Assembly: GCF_964340395.1 (NCBI RefSeq)
Contig: NC_135571.1
Location: forward strand, 3,791,953 to 3,855,952
Source: Glandiceps talaboti
Taxonomy: Eukaryota; Hemichordata; Enteropneusta; Spengelidae
DNA length: 64,000 nt
Direction: 5' to 3'
Shown: one piece after another, positions 12,243 through 54,507 of the stretch
Position numbering within the stretch: the stretch's first letter is position 1
How the letters are laid out: each line of letters opens with the position of its first letter
Program-made: the position numbers and the translations under genes
The notes under the pieces: generated by a model
Seen by the model: only the letters and a program-made list of their open reading frames with translations
What the model was told of the DNA's origin: nothing
Databases searched by the model: none

Positions 12243-12430
12243 TTAAAGTGGCCATATGGATGAGATTGGGTATTTATTTTGGATTTTTAATTTATATAAC
12301 AATTTTATCATGGCTTCCTACTTGAAAAATCAATGTGAAACAACAACGATTAAGTCTGTGTTTGTCACTTTAATACATTGCAAAAAGCCACAAATTGTGT
12401 AAAAATATTTGTTATTGTACGTACAATAAC
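12243..12430. mobile_element. MITE half (TTAAAGYGGCCATATG terminus)
   Basis: The left terminus AAAGTGGCCATATGGATGAG and the following ~150 bp match the left half of the element at 20158-20570, including CATGGCTTCCTACTTGAAAA. The right half is not recognisable. Confidence 0.65.
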
Positions 12431-14274
12431 AAACATTTTACACATTTATTATGCTTTTAAAAACTGACTTAGGAAAAAAAAGCAGTACTGGTATTAAATT
12501 TAACCCCATTAACTATCCTTAAATTTATAAAAGGGTTTCTTTTCCCTCACTGATAGGATGACGTGACGTCACAATTTCTCGAAGTGAACACTGGCGGGCG
12601 CTGTATATAAGTGCAAAATGGCGACATACAGGACCTTGTTATTTTGGAAGCTAAAAAATAGTATAAATTACTTGTCAGACATTTATTTTATCAATAGAAT
12701 TTGCAATGTCATTTGACTGGACAATTGAGTGGCAACTTTCACAGTGGATGTGAGTGAAAATCATACCAGTTGTAAAGATCAAGGTAAATTTCTTCTGAGC
12801 ATCAGTCTGAACGCGAACACGATTTAGAAACCGTGTTTCACCTAGTCTGTGTAGGGGTGGTATTAGCTAACATATCGTCTATGGCCTGAGGTACAACTCT
12901 ACTTACTCTAGTATTTCAAAACAATGTACTTATACATCAAAACACACCAGTCAGTACCATAACAACGTGACGTTCTTAGTTGATTATTGGAGAGTTGTTA
13001 CCATGGTTACCTATTGTACTGCATACTACTAATCAGTTCCTAATAAGGACCCTGGGTATGGCTTATATCGGTATTACAAGATACCTTTGGCTAACAACGT
13101 TTAAGATAACGGTTACACGTTGTCAAGTACTTATATTGTTAAACTTTGTAAACAAGGAACGCACAGACCAAAATGTTCGTTGTTGTTACTATTATTGTTG
13201 TTGTTGTTATCTTTGTACGTTGTATTAACTTTACTCAAACACTACATGGCACACACAAAGGAGAAGGTGAAACGGAATGTTCACATGCGCTCGATGTGTA
13301 GCTTGAACCAAAGTCGCTGTAGTAATGCGTGTACAGAACATTTCAAGTACTTTTCTTTCACTCTTTATCAATAATGTTTGCAAATCTGTAGATCTAGAAC
13401 CGTCACGTTTTCGGAGGGATGGGATAACACAGCAGACAACTCTGGGAGCGTTTCACATAAGAGTCCGATATATTCTTTTGATTCATGACTAAAATAAGGC
13501 GGCAAAAAATAATTGTTTGTTTCCGATATAACATGGCCTCAGAAAATAGGATAGGTAGGTCGGGATTTGATTTGATTTTACTTTTGTTTTTGTTTTTATT
13601 TTTGAAAAATATTGCTTCGACCCCAAACAAAAATGTCGATCAGAATACCCGTTCTGTGAGAGTTTGATGAACTATGAACAGACATCGATGGGGAAAGAAA
13701 ACAGATGTGTATGACGGTCAAAGAGATGAAGAATTTAGTATCTTTTTGTTTTAAATGTTCAAAAAAATGTTTTAGGGTCGGAGACTTTAGGTTCAGTCGG
13801 GTTATCGGACGAAACACACGCACAGTTTTTGTTTGGCCTAATCACCGTATAATATGTACTGTCGAAAGGGAAAACACACTCTCGGGTTATATTTTGGTTT
13901 GATTGTCAAAAATCAGTGATTAAAATCTGATGTGGTAAATACGGCTTGATGTCTACATTCACTTCGCTTTAATTCGTTTGTTGTCGTTTGTTTTCTATTC
14001 TGTTGTTCCGGTAGTTAGTGGCTTTATTTTGGGTAAAACGCAATATTCAGGTGTAATCCAAGTACAGTAGTCGTTTGACGTCGACGCTCACTTCGGGTTG
14101 CCATGCTACAATCCTAGCCGGTAACTAGGGATATGCAAACAAAACTTTGTCTTCGAGCAAAGGTTTACATGATTTATGAAAAACTTTCGCTATGGGTGAA
14201 CTATGACGTCATTCATATGCATAAAATTTAACGTGGTTGTCGGAATTTGGAGTGAACAAGAAAAATATACTCTC

Positions 14275-14313
<39 letters not shown>

Positions 14314-14412
14314 CTCTCTCTCCTTCCATCCCTCCCTCCCTCCCTCACTCCATATTGATGAGTTTTTATGTATATATGTGTATATATAATGTGATCATAT
14401 ATCTGTATATAC

Positions 14413-14459
<47 letters not shown>

Positions 14460-15342
14460 GAACGACTGAAAGGGTGACAAATTGGTATTTATTTTGGAAT
14501 AAAGCAAATTTACTAGTAGGTATTCTTGAAGAAAACCACGTGACACAACATAGACCAAGTCTGTGTTTTTATCTCACTAAATTGTAAAAACGAAGTATCG
14601 ACTAACGGTAAAAAGTTCAGTTCCTATTGATTTCTGTATGGTTGTATCAGACAGATTCACTAAACGGTAACTAGAAACTGGCTGTACATACGTTTTTTGT
14701 ATTTTGTGATTTCTATGGTTGTGAATCGATTGATGTGTGTGGTCTCCCCAATCTTTCGATCATTTCAGATTTCAATCGACAGAAAATAGCTGCAAATGTT
14801 ATCAGGGAAGTCCACTTCTTTTGAAAAGAAAGCATTTGTTGATTTTTTCTTCTGTGCAATAAAGTTTTACTCTGAATAGGAGGAAATTTTATTTGATCAA
14901 TTTTGTTTTGATAATAAGGAAGTCCATTTATTTTTGAAAACTGAACGAAAAGTTACTACAGTATGGAGAGTTTATGTAATGTCACACGTACAGTAGTAGT
15001 AGTTTGTCAGTCCATGTCATGCTTACTTTGTCAGACCATGTCACACATACTTTTTGTGACGAGAATAAGTGACATCCTCAAAACATGCACACATCGATTG
15101 TGGATTGTTTGTTAGCTTAGCAATAAATAGTGCTCCAAGCATGCATGTGATGCAGAGAGAATTTCAGGTTTTTTGTTCTTGTTATTGTCAGATTCCGAAC
15201 AACTACAGTACATGGTGTAAACCCTAAATACCACTGAAGGGAGTCGTTTACGCTATGTGGGATAGTTTATTCTATTATATTCTCAAATCCTCACGAGAGC
15301 AGCTTTTCCTTTTGTCAAGGAATATCGTGTCTGCTATATTCA

Positions 15343-15349
15343 TATAAAA
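15343..15349 (+). promoter_or_regulatory. Candidate TATA box of the sushi gene
   Basis: TATAAAA lies 327 bp before the start codon. No other core element was recognised, so this is weak. Confidence 0.25.
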
Positions 15350-15675
15350 CCTGGTGTACACCACGAGTAACGCAGCAACCGTAAGTGTACGTAGAACAAT
15401 CTGTAGATGGTACAGTAACGTGGTGTCAACCTTTTAAACAGGACGATCCAGATACGTAGTTGAAGCTCTCAGAGTCGAGACAAACGAAGTTCATCTGTTA
15501 TTATCCGTTCAGTACCTTGACCATTTGTATTTGGTAGCAAACGTCAATTTATCTTTCGAAGGCGAACGCACACGAATTCGAAACGATAGAAATAAGTTTT
15601 ACAGTTATTGGAGAGACAGCGAACTCCAATTGAACAGTCAACTGATTGAATTTGCTTGAGTTGTATCCGTAAACG

Positions 15676-20133
<4,458 letters not shown>

Positions 20134-20157
20134 GATACGGTCATGTGGTACCCGTTA

Positions 20158-20570
20158 CTAGTGGCCACATGGATGAGGATTGAGTATTTATTTTGGATTT
20201 TGAATTTATAAAACAATGTTACCATGGCTTCTTACTTGAAAAATCAATGTGAAACTACATAGACCAAATCTGTCATTATTGTACTTACAATAATAATCAT
20301 CTTACACACGTACATATATTAATCTTTTGTAAGTTATTTAGTAGTCTGTAAGGTACGCCGTGACGGGGCGCCCTCAACCATCGGCCAACCCCTAGAGAGA
20401 GGAGGCCGATGAGGGCGAAACGTCACGACGTATCTTACAGTCTAGTTATTTAGTTACAAACAAAGTTTTGGCATACATTGTTTTACAGTGATTCTTTAAA
20501 TAAGAAACCATGATAAAAAAAATTTAAATTAAAAATCCAATACCAAATCCTTATACATATGGCCGCTTTA
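20158..20570. mobile_element. Long-TIR MITE (GGCCATATG termini) carrying a nested MITE
   Basis: The left half (GTGGCCACATGGATGAG... CATGGCTTCTTACTTGAAA) is the inverse of the right half (...AAATCCAATACCAAATCC...ATATGGCCGC). It begins 24 bp after the stop codon of the sushi gene and so may form its 3'UTR. It is interrupted at 20342-20444 by another element. Confidence 0.8.
20342..20444. mobile_element. ~103-bp palindromic MITE, copy A, nested, with 9-bp TSD
   Basis: Termini TAGTCTGTAAGG and CTTACAGTCTA; subterminal GGGCGCCCTCA and TGAGGGCG are also inverted. GTTATTTAG flanks both sides (20333-20341 and 20445-20453). A 9-bp duplication fits Mutator-like transposition. Related copies lie at 28321-28429 and 58254-58354. 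Confidence 0.85.
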
Positions 20571-21126
20571 ATATATTGAACTGACGATGGACACCAGTCT
20601 TAAAAAAAGACATTTACAAGAATATTACCATTGTAATAAGAATGATTTTTGGAAGTGTTAAGTCAATTATGTCAATCAACTTGTACTTTATCATTTTGTG
20701 ACAAGTTTGCTTTTCACTGGTACATCACCATTTGAACTTTTGAGTTTTACCCTATGATGGGATCTAGAATGGAGCTGGGGTGGGGTGGGGTGGGGGGATA
20801 CGCACAGACCTGTACACATGTGCATGCAACAGACATTTGTCAAAAATGTCTGAAACAACAAAAATACTGAATTTCAAAGTAACTGGCTAGATTTGCAACT
20901 ATAATGTATATCAAGTTGTAAGATATACACAACTAGTTCGTTGTTTAGCAAGTATCCTTGAGCCCAGCCAGTAAATAAACATAAACCTGGTCCATTTCTG
21001 GTAGTGACAGCATTGACTACAGCTATATCAAATTGTTCGACTTTGTACAAGACCCCCACCCCCACGCCACCCCCTCCTCCTCCCCCCTCCAATGCGGGGA
21101 AGGTTACCTGGCAGTTGAATACAAAT

Positions 21127-21468
21127 GTAGCTAACTTACCACGTTTGTTTCATTCTGAATAATGTAGATAACTTACTATGTACATTTCAGTCTGAACAAT
21201 GTAGATAACTTACCATGTACATTTCAGTCTGAACAATGTAGATAGATAACTTACCATGCACGTTTCATTCTCAATAATGTAGATAACTTACCATTTATAT
21301 TTATTCTGAATTGTAGATAACTTACCACATACTTTTCATTCTGAATAATATAGATAACTTACCGTTTATATTTCATTCTGAATAATGTAGACAACCTACC
21401 ATGTACATTTCAATCTGAATAATATAGATAACTTACCATGTATGTTTCAGTCTGAATATGTAGATATT
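21127..21468. repeat. ~37-bp minisatellite
   Basis: About nine copies of a unit with GTAGATAACTTACCATG and CATTTCAGTCTGAA. The unit contains both an acceptor-like TTTCAG and, on the other strand, a GGTAAGTT donor-like site. Confidence 0.9.
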
Positions 21469-22469
21469 AAATAAACGTCCCGTGTGATTACAATGAGCTT
21501 GTTTTCTAATACTTTCGTAACTATTTTTTTCTTTGAAGTTCATTTAAAGACACATAAGCTATTCAATTTTAGATTTGTAGGATATTTTTATGGTGACCAA
21601 TGAATTCATACTGAGCATGCACATACTATATGGCTCAAATAATAATACATGTACATGTATGCACTTTAGGCTCTCGCGTTTTCAAAAGAGTACGTTGTTT
21701 TTTGTATACTTTAGTGAATGCATTTAGACATCAAATAAACCCTATAATATTTGGTTTTCTTACAAGAAGATTAAGATTAGGGAAAACTTGAAAGGTTTAC
21801 TGCCCCTTTACACATTACCGTTCACTGGCTCTGTTTGATACAATCACGCAGAAACCAATAAGAAACGATACTTAAAGAAAGCAAGATCACAATGTCGTGT
21901 AATCAAGTTCCTGACGACAGTGTTCCGATTTACACTATGTTATCTTCGTACATTGCGTTAAATTGCTCTCGCTGCCATACTCGTGACTATATCGTCCCTA
22001 ATCTGTAAATGTATGCCGTGCGGCTTAGCCGAGAGAAGAGAGGGACTAGTCCCTCACCAAAGTCCATCACTTCTCGCGGCGGCATCGCTCAGGACGCACT
22101 TTGTGCGCCCTGCAAAGCTAAGGCTGGGCGAAGCACAAACGGCGCATGTCAGTAGTAATCCATCACAAATTGAGAGGCTGTTGTCATTGTTTATTGATAT
22201 TCATTTAGTACAGCTGTGAACCGTAAAAAACGTTTAAAAAAACGAACTCCACCTCCAGTACAGTCTGCTGAAACTAAAATCACGTGGGATGCGACGTCAT
22301 AACGTTTATATGAACACTGTAGGGGGGGGGACACAGAATTCTGTGCGAGTGTAAAATCAGAACTTAGTCATCAAGAACTAGCCTAAATGTCGTGTTACAT
22401 TTTATCTAAATGAAATGAACTGTTTAGAGTACTGCAACTAGACACAGACATATACTGTCCTTGTTTATT

Positions 22470-23015
22470 AAACGACTCTCTGCAAGAAATAGACACGTGC
22501 AATTGTATTACAATGTATACAGATCACCCTCTGTAAGAGACAGATACATGCAACAATTGTATTACAATGTATATAAACCACCCTCTACAAGAGACAGACA
22601 CATGTAACAATTGTATTACAATGTATATAAATCACACTCTGCAAGAGACAGACACGTGCAACAATTGTATTACAATGTATATAAATCACCCTCTGCAAGA
22701 GACAGACACATTCATCAATTGTATTACAATATATACAGATCACCCTCTACAAGAGACAGATACATGCAACAATTGTATTACAATGTATATAAATCACCCT
22801 CTACAAGAGACAGATACAGGCAACAATTGTATTACAATGTATATAAATCACCCTCTGTATGAGACAGACACATACAACAATTGTATTACAATGTATATAA
22901 ATCACACTCTGCAAGAGATGGACACATGCAACAATTGTATTACAATGTATATAAATCACCCTCTGCAAGAGACAGACACTTGCAACAATAGTATTACAAT
23001 GCATACAAACCACTG
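22470..23015. repeat. 54-bp minisatellite
   Basis: About ten copies of a unit containing CAATTGTATTACAATGTATA and CAAGAGACAGACAC. It is open in several frames only because the unit is a multiple of three. Confidence 0.95.
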
Positions 23016-23671
23016 TAGATTTTTTCTCCGGTAAAAATTCTAACCATAGGCTGACACTATTCAAATGAATTATTCGATGAAAACAGTTAATACCTAGCCT
23101 CGAGTCCCAATAAAGATATAAGACGGCAAACAATAAAACTATACTAGACGTTAAGGGGCATGATCAATAGTTCAATGTAGGATAAACAATCTAAAAAAAT
23201 TTGTTAGGTCTGACAGTCCTACCCCTTCTAACATAATTGACCAAAATTGATGATTGTTTCAAACAACAAAATCAATTTCAATCAGTATGCAGTAGTTTGA
23301 ATATAAAGCCAGTACATAGTGAGTAAAACACACTTTCATGTATTTTAGTGCCATGCATTTACTACATAGCGAAAACTTTCAATTTGACAACATTTTGCTT
23401 TAGAAATATTTGTATTCGGGGGTACAAAACAGATTCCATTAGTGAAATCGCCTTTGTCGGATGAGACCAAAAATGGTTCAACCCCTACCCCCAAACGAAA
23501 AGAATCATTTTCTTTATCCTGCATTGAACTATTGATCTCACCGCCGAGTAAACCATTGTTATCCAAAATTCCTACCAGTTATCCTAGTCTTAACTAGAAG
23601 CAGTAAAATCTACAGCAGTGTGGATGTATTTGTTTCTCAGTTCCTAAACTGCATGATTTGGAATCCACAAT

Positions 23672-26600
23672 ATGTCTGATAAAGAAAAACTGATTATGGA
23701 AGGACAGACCCGTCCAGTGAAAGTTTTCATCTGTTTGTGTCTTACTGCTGGTTTAGCAGTCGTTGCAAATTCCTTGGTATTTGCTGTTCTTTGGAATGGT
23801 AAGTAACATTAACCCTTTGTAAGACTTCCAGTACATATATGATAGATGCAATCGTGGGAGTATGATACTTCCATGATTCAACCATGATCAAAAGTTGTAT
23901 GGAAAGTACAGTCTACCAGCATTATAATGAAACCAACATTCTACTTATTCAGTTTGAAAACGCCGCGCGCCACTCCGTGAAATCTTGGTGCCTATCGAGT
24001 CATGAGTTTGTAATAATTGTTTGAATGTAACTGCGACATTGGTTCACTTAAAATGAAGGTTATCAGATACAACCAAGACCAGGGTTGTATGGAAAGTGTA
24101 GTCTAGGCAACATCATTATGAAAACAACCTTTATTTGTTCACTTTCAAAACACCACTCAGTTAAGTGCCTGGGCACCAACTTAATGAGTCTGTAGTATTT
24201 TGTTGAGACTGTCATTGCAACATTGTATAACTATAGGTGATAATATGTTACACTTTAGTCAAAACAAATATTGATATCAAATCTCCACTCCTGAGTTGTT
24301 TACCAAACATAACAAACAATTTTATGGGGTTGGGTAACTTTAATATCAGAGAACGCGTGAGTGAAACATTGACACTTACCTGTCGCACAGTTATTGATAC
24401 GGTTGAAAACTATTTTCAATGACAGTTCCAATAAGCGGTCTACTCAAAGGGGAAAATGACCATTGTATTGGTTCAAATATAATGAGGTTAAGTACACCAC
24501 ACTTTCCATACAACACTGATCTAGGTTGTAACAGTAATAGTTGTGCTATCCCAGACATTAGCTACAATGTCTGAAATATTATTCAAAACAAAGCAGTCAC
24601 CAAATAAACCATGTCTGTGAGTGTTACATTGTAAGATTCTGTCTGTACTAAATAAACCATGTCTGTGAGTGTTATATTGTAACATTCTGTCTGTACTAAA
24701 TAAACCATGTCTGTGAGTGTTATATTGTAACATTCTGTCTGTACTAAATAAACCATGTCTGTGAGTGTTATATTGTAACATTCTGTCTGTACTAAATAAA
24801 CCATGTCTGTGAGTGTTTCATTGTAACATTCTGTCTCTACCAAATAAACCATGTCAGTGAGTGTTACATTGTAACTATCATTGACACATGTTACACACTT
24901 TTTCAACACATTTTCGCTAAGGGGCAGGGTCAACGGGAACAAAATTACAACCAACTCAATTGTAATGATATATATTGCATACACTGTACTGCTAAAAAAA
25001 CCTATTAATTTTGGTTCTATTGATGTATATCGTATAGTTATGAGTTGGGACGTTGTGTGAGTAAAATTCCTATTTATAAAATTATAACCAATCACAGGTC
25101 TAGGGACTCTATTACCTTCAAACCAAGGAGAAATATTAAATGCTGGTACAGATAGTTACCCTAAACAAGAACAAACTGCAAGTACGGATGCCGAGAGTTT
25201 CCTTCTTGAAGAAGCCAATTATACGTGTATATGTATCCCTAAAGGTAGGTAGCAATTAGATCTGACGTCACAATGACGTGGGATGTGATGTTTCCAACTT
25301 TTCCGCACATAATCTAGACTAAAAGATTTCTACAGTGTAAGCTGTAATATTAAATGTTTATAAGGTAGTATATAAAGGCAACATGGGAACAGATGTGTGT
25401 GTCAAGGACTTTACCCATCTAACTACAAACCACTGTACAGCTTACAACTTAAAAGTGCTTACTTGTACATTGATTTCAATGCCCCCCTCCCAACCATCAG
25501 CGATGCATTTAAAAAAAAAAATGTTGTTGAGTTTTAGTCACCTGTTTACTACTCTCGTCATAGTCTGAATGCTTTTGCAGTCTCTCTATGACTTCAACAA
25601 ATGGGCGTGGTCTAGGTGGGACCGGAAATGCCCGAAAACTTTCGAAATAAATCCGAAGGGATCTGACTAAAAAACTGTCATTTGAAGGTGTTTGCAGGCG
25701 CTTTTTTTAAAGTTTTAAAACCAGAATACGTTTAATGAACATGTTTAGCAAAATAGCATTAGTGAATGTGAGAATTTTAAATCACCTTTAACTCAGACCA
25801 TTGTATACAGTGTTGTATTCAATGCCCCTATTTATCTAAATCTACTGCCTTGGGTTTAGATTAACATCAATTGATTCACAAAGAAAACTATATTATTACA
25901 ACAGTCACGTCTTTGACCAACCGTGGGATAAGATAAATATCTTATATCCAAACCGTTTGAAATTTGTAAAATGAAGACTAGGGCTGATTTTCAAATGAAT
26001 GGTAGTTATAACTATATTGATTTGGGATGGTTTAGTAAATAATTTGAATAATACTGGCTTGTCGAACGTTCAGTAAAAATCTTGAGGTGAAGTGTCTGAT
26101 TATATGACTACAATACATATGTGTTTGTGTTTGCTGCTTGAGGAAAAGCTAGATTTTCCATCTTTTAAGCGCCCCTTCATTCAACTCTTGTTGTCAACGT
26201 ACCATGGTAAGTACGTGACGGTAAATGTCCGCTAAGTACTGTAATACAATACAATGTAATGTGACACATTGCCGCATTTAGGTAAACACTCCGTTGTCAT
26301 TGGCAACGTTCAACAATTAATTATTAGTCTGACTGTGTACTTTGAAACTGGTTTAACTGGTCTACGCTTACTTTCTTCAATGTTTACTGAGATATTTAAA
26401 AACTACACAACTGCCCCCCCCCCCAAAGAAAAATAATTGGGCGTGGTTTTTTATGCATGTTTAAAACGAACTCACCGTACTGGAGCACACTTTACCATTA
26501 CTTGGAATTAACTGAACTCTAACCTATAGTATTAAGATATAACACATATACGATCCGATGACGTAATTTATCATACGTATCAAAAAATATTCTAGAAATC

Positions 26601-27037
26601 CCTACTATGTAATCAACTGTTCTAGCCATACCAGAAGACAATCGTGATATGAAGACATGCATCTATATTAACATTATTTTAGAATTTGTTTTTATCTAAT
26701 GAAGTATTATTGTCACTTGAGTAGAAAAAAGCTTATAAACTCAGCTTATACTTGGTTAGCTGGTTGTTTTATGGCTTCTTTCTCGCTGAAGTTCTTTTTC
26801 TTTGCTTCTTACGTACATTTTAACACAGAGTTGTCAACTAGTCAGGCTGAAACGGAACAAATGACAACAATGAAACAGAAGGAATGGAGCAATACAACGC
26901 TGACGTCACAACATATAGGAACAGAGCATGAGCAGTGGAACGATACAAGTATTGAGATGACGTCAAGTAAAGTAACCACCAATAACACCGAGGTTATACC
27001 GCCAGGTAATATTGTGAAAAAACTATACTAGTATCTA

Positions 27038-27115
<78 letters not shown>

Positions 27116-27167
27116 GGGGGGTCTGTGTATATGAGATAAAGGTGTGTGTATATTGTTTTGTCGTATT

Positions 27168-27243
<76 letters not shown>

Positions 27244-27606
27244 GGGGGGGGGGGGCTCGAGTAAACGGTTGGCCAAGCGGCTGCGTGTTAGCTAAAACAG
27301 CCTTGCCTTTGTTCCGCTTTGAGACTGATTGCATCTCAAACTGTTCGCAGTCGAGAAGGGATGTTGGGGAGACTTCACTGCTCACACCATGTCATGATAT
27401 TCTCTCTCGATGTAAGAAATTGGTATAACGTCATTCATTTGCATATATCACCATGTGTTCGGGGGGGGGGGGCTTCTTGTTTTATCATGACTTATGATAC
27501 AATAACTTTGTTATTTTCAGTCTCAAAGAATTCAACGGAGTCATCATCAGTAACCCAATTTACAACGAATAGCATTGACCCTTTGACCTTAACACCGATA
27601 CCATGA
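23672..27606 (+). CDS. Type II membrane protein with Ser/Thr-rich ectodomain, 4 exons
   Basis: Exons: 23672-23798, 25098-25244, 26829-27005, 27521-27606. All introns are phase 1 and GT-AG; the product is 178 residues ending TPIP-stop. The start has A at -3. About 16 cytoplasmic residues (MSDKEKLIMEGQTRP) precede one membrane segment at about 17-41 (VKVFICLCL...VFAVLW), with no cleavage-like signal. The outside part is Ser/Thr/Glu-rich with N-x-T/S sites (NYT, NTT, NDT, NNT, NST) and one CIC pair. Exon 1 ends exactly after the membrane segment with a phase-1 G, as in the sushi gene upstream, so the two are probably paralogues or products of exon shuffling. I do not recognise a named family. 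Missed exons in the 1.3-1.6 kb introns are possible. Confidence 0.68.
24597..24872. repeat. 48-bp minisatellite
   Basis: Six copies of a unit with AAATAAACCATGTCTGTGAG and TAACATTCTGTCTGTACT, in intron 1 of the 23672 gene. Confidence 0.95.
27038..27260. repeat. (GT)n plus (GA)n compound microsatellites
   Basis: GT from 27038 to 27112, GA from 27169 to 27245, then poly-G. It begins 32 bp after the donor of exon 3 of the 23672 gene. Confidence 0.97.
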
Positions 27607-28196
27607 CGTCATAGTTACGTACAGCAAGTAAGTTATATCATGATCAATTCATTAATTGCTTGTGAAATATTACACAAATTAGGGTCCTAATATGTTTGCT
27701 AAATTTGATGGTTTTGATAAATAGCAGTTTCACCTGAAACATTTCTTAGGATCGGAGTCGAGAAGGAATATGCAAATTAACCTAAGAATGAAAACTGACT
27801 GGTCAGTGTTGATATTGACTCATTGCATTATTACAATGTAACACACGTTATATTTTCTTCATACATATCATTTCTGTACAGATTTGCAGTGCGTATACCA
27901 GACTATTCCTACAACATTGGTTAGTGAGAATGTTGTCCGATAGATAGAGAAGACATTCGTCACGCCGTCCAGTAATAATTTCATGATTAGCGAACATGTG
28001 GGTCAACGTTTCTGCCGACTGAGATAGAAAAGAAGTGCAATTATACACTGGCAGAAATAAAATCAAAATTTGATGTACAAGGGTTCGGTTGTTGAAAATA
28101 CTGAAATAACTATTTAGTAGGCAGTTTACCGTTATGATGATAAATACCATTTACATTAGACTGTCACCAGTCCCATAGATTTTGTTTTTGTCTCAT

Positions 28197-28202
28197 AATA
28201 AA
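28197..28202 (+). terminator. Candidate poly(A) signal
   Basis: AATAAA about 590 bp after the stop of the 23672 gene, followed by T/G-rich sequence. Weak without transcript data. Confidence 0.35.
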
Positions 28203-28320
28203 ATGTTTTGAACTTGTTATTCCTTTCAAATTTTGTGGAGGAAAATGTGGTCATGACAACATTTTTTTATTTTACCCACTTACTAGTAGTCTCTCAAGAG
28301 AATTATGGGCCAAGTGTTCA

Positions 28321-28429
28321 CTAGTCTGGAAGGTACACTGTGACGGGCGCCCTCACATATCGGTCAACCCCGCTTACTATGAAGAGAGAGGAGGCCGGTG
28401 AGGGCGGAGTGACATAACGTATCTTGTAT
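28321..28429. mobile_element. ~109-bp palindromic MITE, copy B
   Basis: Starts CTAGTCTGGAAGGTAC and contains GGGCGCCCTCA and GGTGAGGGCG. It is flanked by AAGTGTTCA (28312-28320) and AAATGTTCA (28430-28438), a 9-bp duplication with one mismatch. Confidence 0.8.
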
Positions 28430-29792
28430 AAATGTTCAGCCGACTCAGGTCACTATTGCACACAAAAGTTATGTTAATCTTTTTTTATTTAAATAAAGTT
28501 TGAAACAGTGCGATATATCTTTACATTTTCATCTTTTCAGTATGAAATTTTAACGCTACATATTTCATAAATTAAACTTGTGGGCTGTGTGATGTATACA
28601 CAGATAATTACCACTGTACTGTGCTATAAAACATACCTGGGTATTACATGTAAATAGAACAAGACTGGTTGGTCAGATCTGAAATGTTCAACAATATGTC
28701 ACCAAAATTAGGTCTTCAAGCGATGTTTTTATTTGGGAAAGACCAGACAATCTGTATACATGACTTCTTGGTATACTGTAGACTTCTTGGTAATTCATGA
28801 ATATATATACGCCCTCTAACATCCAACTAGAGAAATGCTCAAAGGAGGCTGTATGATTTGAGCGTGTGTAACCCACAGGCACTTGTGTCCCGAGATATGT
28901 ATCAGAATTTTTCTGTCAGAATACAATAAAATGTTGATAATATCGATAATATTGACGTGTTTAGCCAATTGTATATGAAATGGGTAAAATAACGTGTTTC
29001 TGTGATCGCGCAAGTCCACTCACCGCGAGATATAGACTACTCCTTGTATTAAAGGACCATCTCCACCTGGAACCATCTGCCACCATATAAATTCAAACTG
29101 CCTCAAGTGACGCCCGTATTTCTAAAGAAGTCCTCACTGCACTCTACACACTCCTACTTGTTCTGTTGTTGTTTGAGGGTCTCTACACTTTTATCATCAC
29201 TCGCAAACCAGAGCTTTTATTTCTTTCGCGAGGTTGTGGTTTACGACGATGGCTTATCAAGTTTTCAACTTTTATTGTGCACACCAAAAACAAAACTTAC
29301 TACTACCATAACAAATAAAGATTTGGGAAATGGCAATTTAATATCTACAATATGTTATATGGAAAGTTTAAGCTTTCGTACTTTTGGGATCAGATTACAT
29401 GATTGAATTATGATCAACATTAAGCTTATATGAAACAAAATACAACAAATATTTCGATTAACTTTGGATTTTCTGGGTGTGATTTTGAGAAATGGCAAAC
29501 AGTTTTTACCTTACAAACATGTTTCACAACTGTCCCAGGATGTGTCTCGTCAGTTATTTCAAGTTCAAATAGAAAATTATCAACGCTGCACGGTTTTATA
29601 GCCCTATATGAGTTTTCGTTCTCTCTCTCATGATGTGAACGCAAGCGAGCCAGAGAGCGAGCTAGCTAGAGGGCGCGATGTCAGATTTAAGTCATTAAGA
29701 TAGGGAGCCTGTCTGTGTGTCTTCTCCATTGAAATCACACTTTTGGGTTTGTCAGTGTGATATTTTTTACTTTTTAAGCCGACAATCGAATT

Positions 29793-54507
<24,715 letters not shown>

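Larger units (their letters stand above)
11437..15675. other. Intergenic region between divergent CIZ1 and sushi genes
   Basis: It holds the presumed CIZ1 promoter, a MITE half at 12243-12430, T/A-rich DNA at 13530-13830 resembling the relics at 47690 and 62325, and microsatellites at 14269-14345 (CTAT/CTCC) and 14404-14456 (GT). A TATAAAA box at 15343-15349 is a candidate core promoter for the sushi gene. The 89-codon frame at 11972-12241 has no recognised relative. Confidence 0.5.
20571..23671. other. Intergenic: minisatellites and MITE pieces, no gene recognised
   Basis: It contains a 37-bp array (21127-21468), a 54-bp array (22470-23015) and a partial MITE at 21815-21915 matching 49690. 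A more GC-rich stretch at 22010-22145 has no recognisable tRNA fold or domain. AATAAA at 21470-21475 is a distant candidate poly(A) signal. Confidence 0.5.
27607..29792. other. 3' flank and TNPO3 upstream region
   Basis: AATAAA at 28197-28202 is a candidate poly(A) signal for the 23672 gene. A MITE lies at 28321-28429. Purine-rich GAGCGAGC-type sequence at 29640-29690 is the only GC-richer patch before TNPO3. No other gene was recognised. Confidence 0.5.

Noticed and set aside
22010-22145. Possible tRNA-derived SINE
   Set aside because: GC-rich and non-repetitive, but no A/B box pair or cloverleaf could be drawn.
22567-23034. 155-codon repetitive frame
   Set aside because: It is a by-product of a 54-bp minisatellite; no start context, splice signals or domain.
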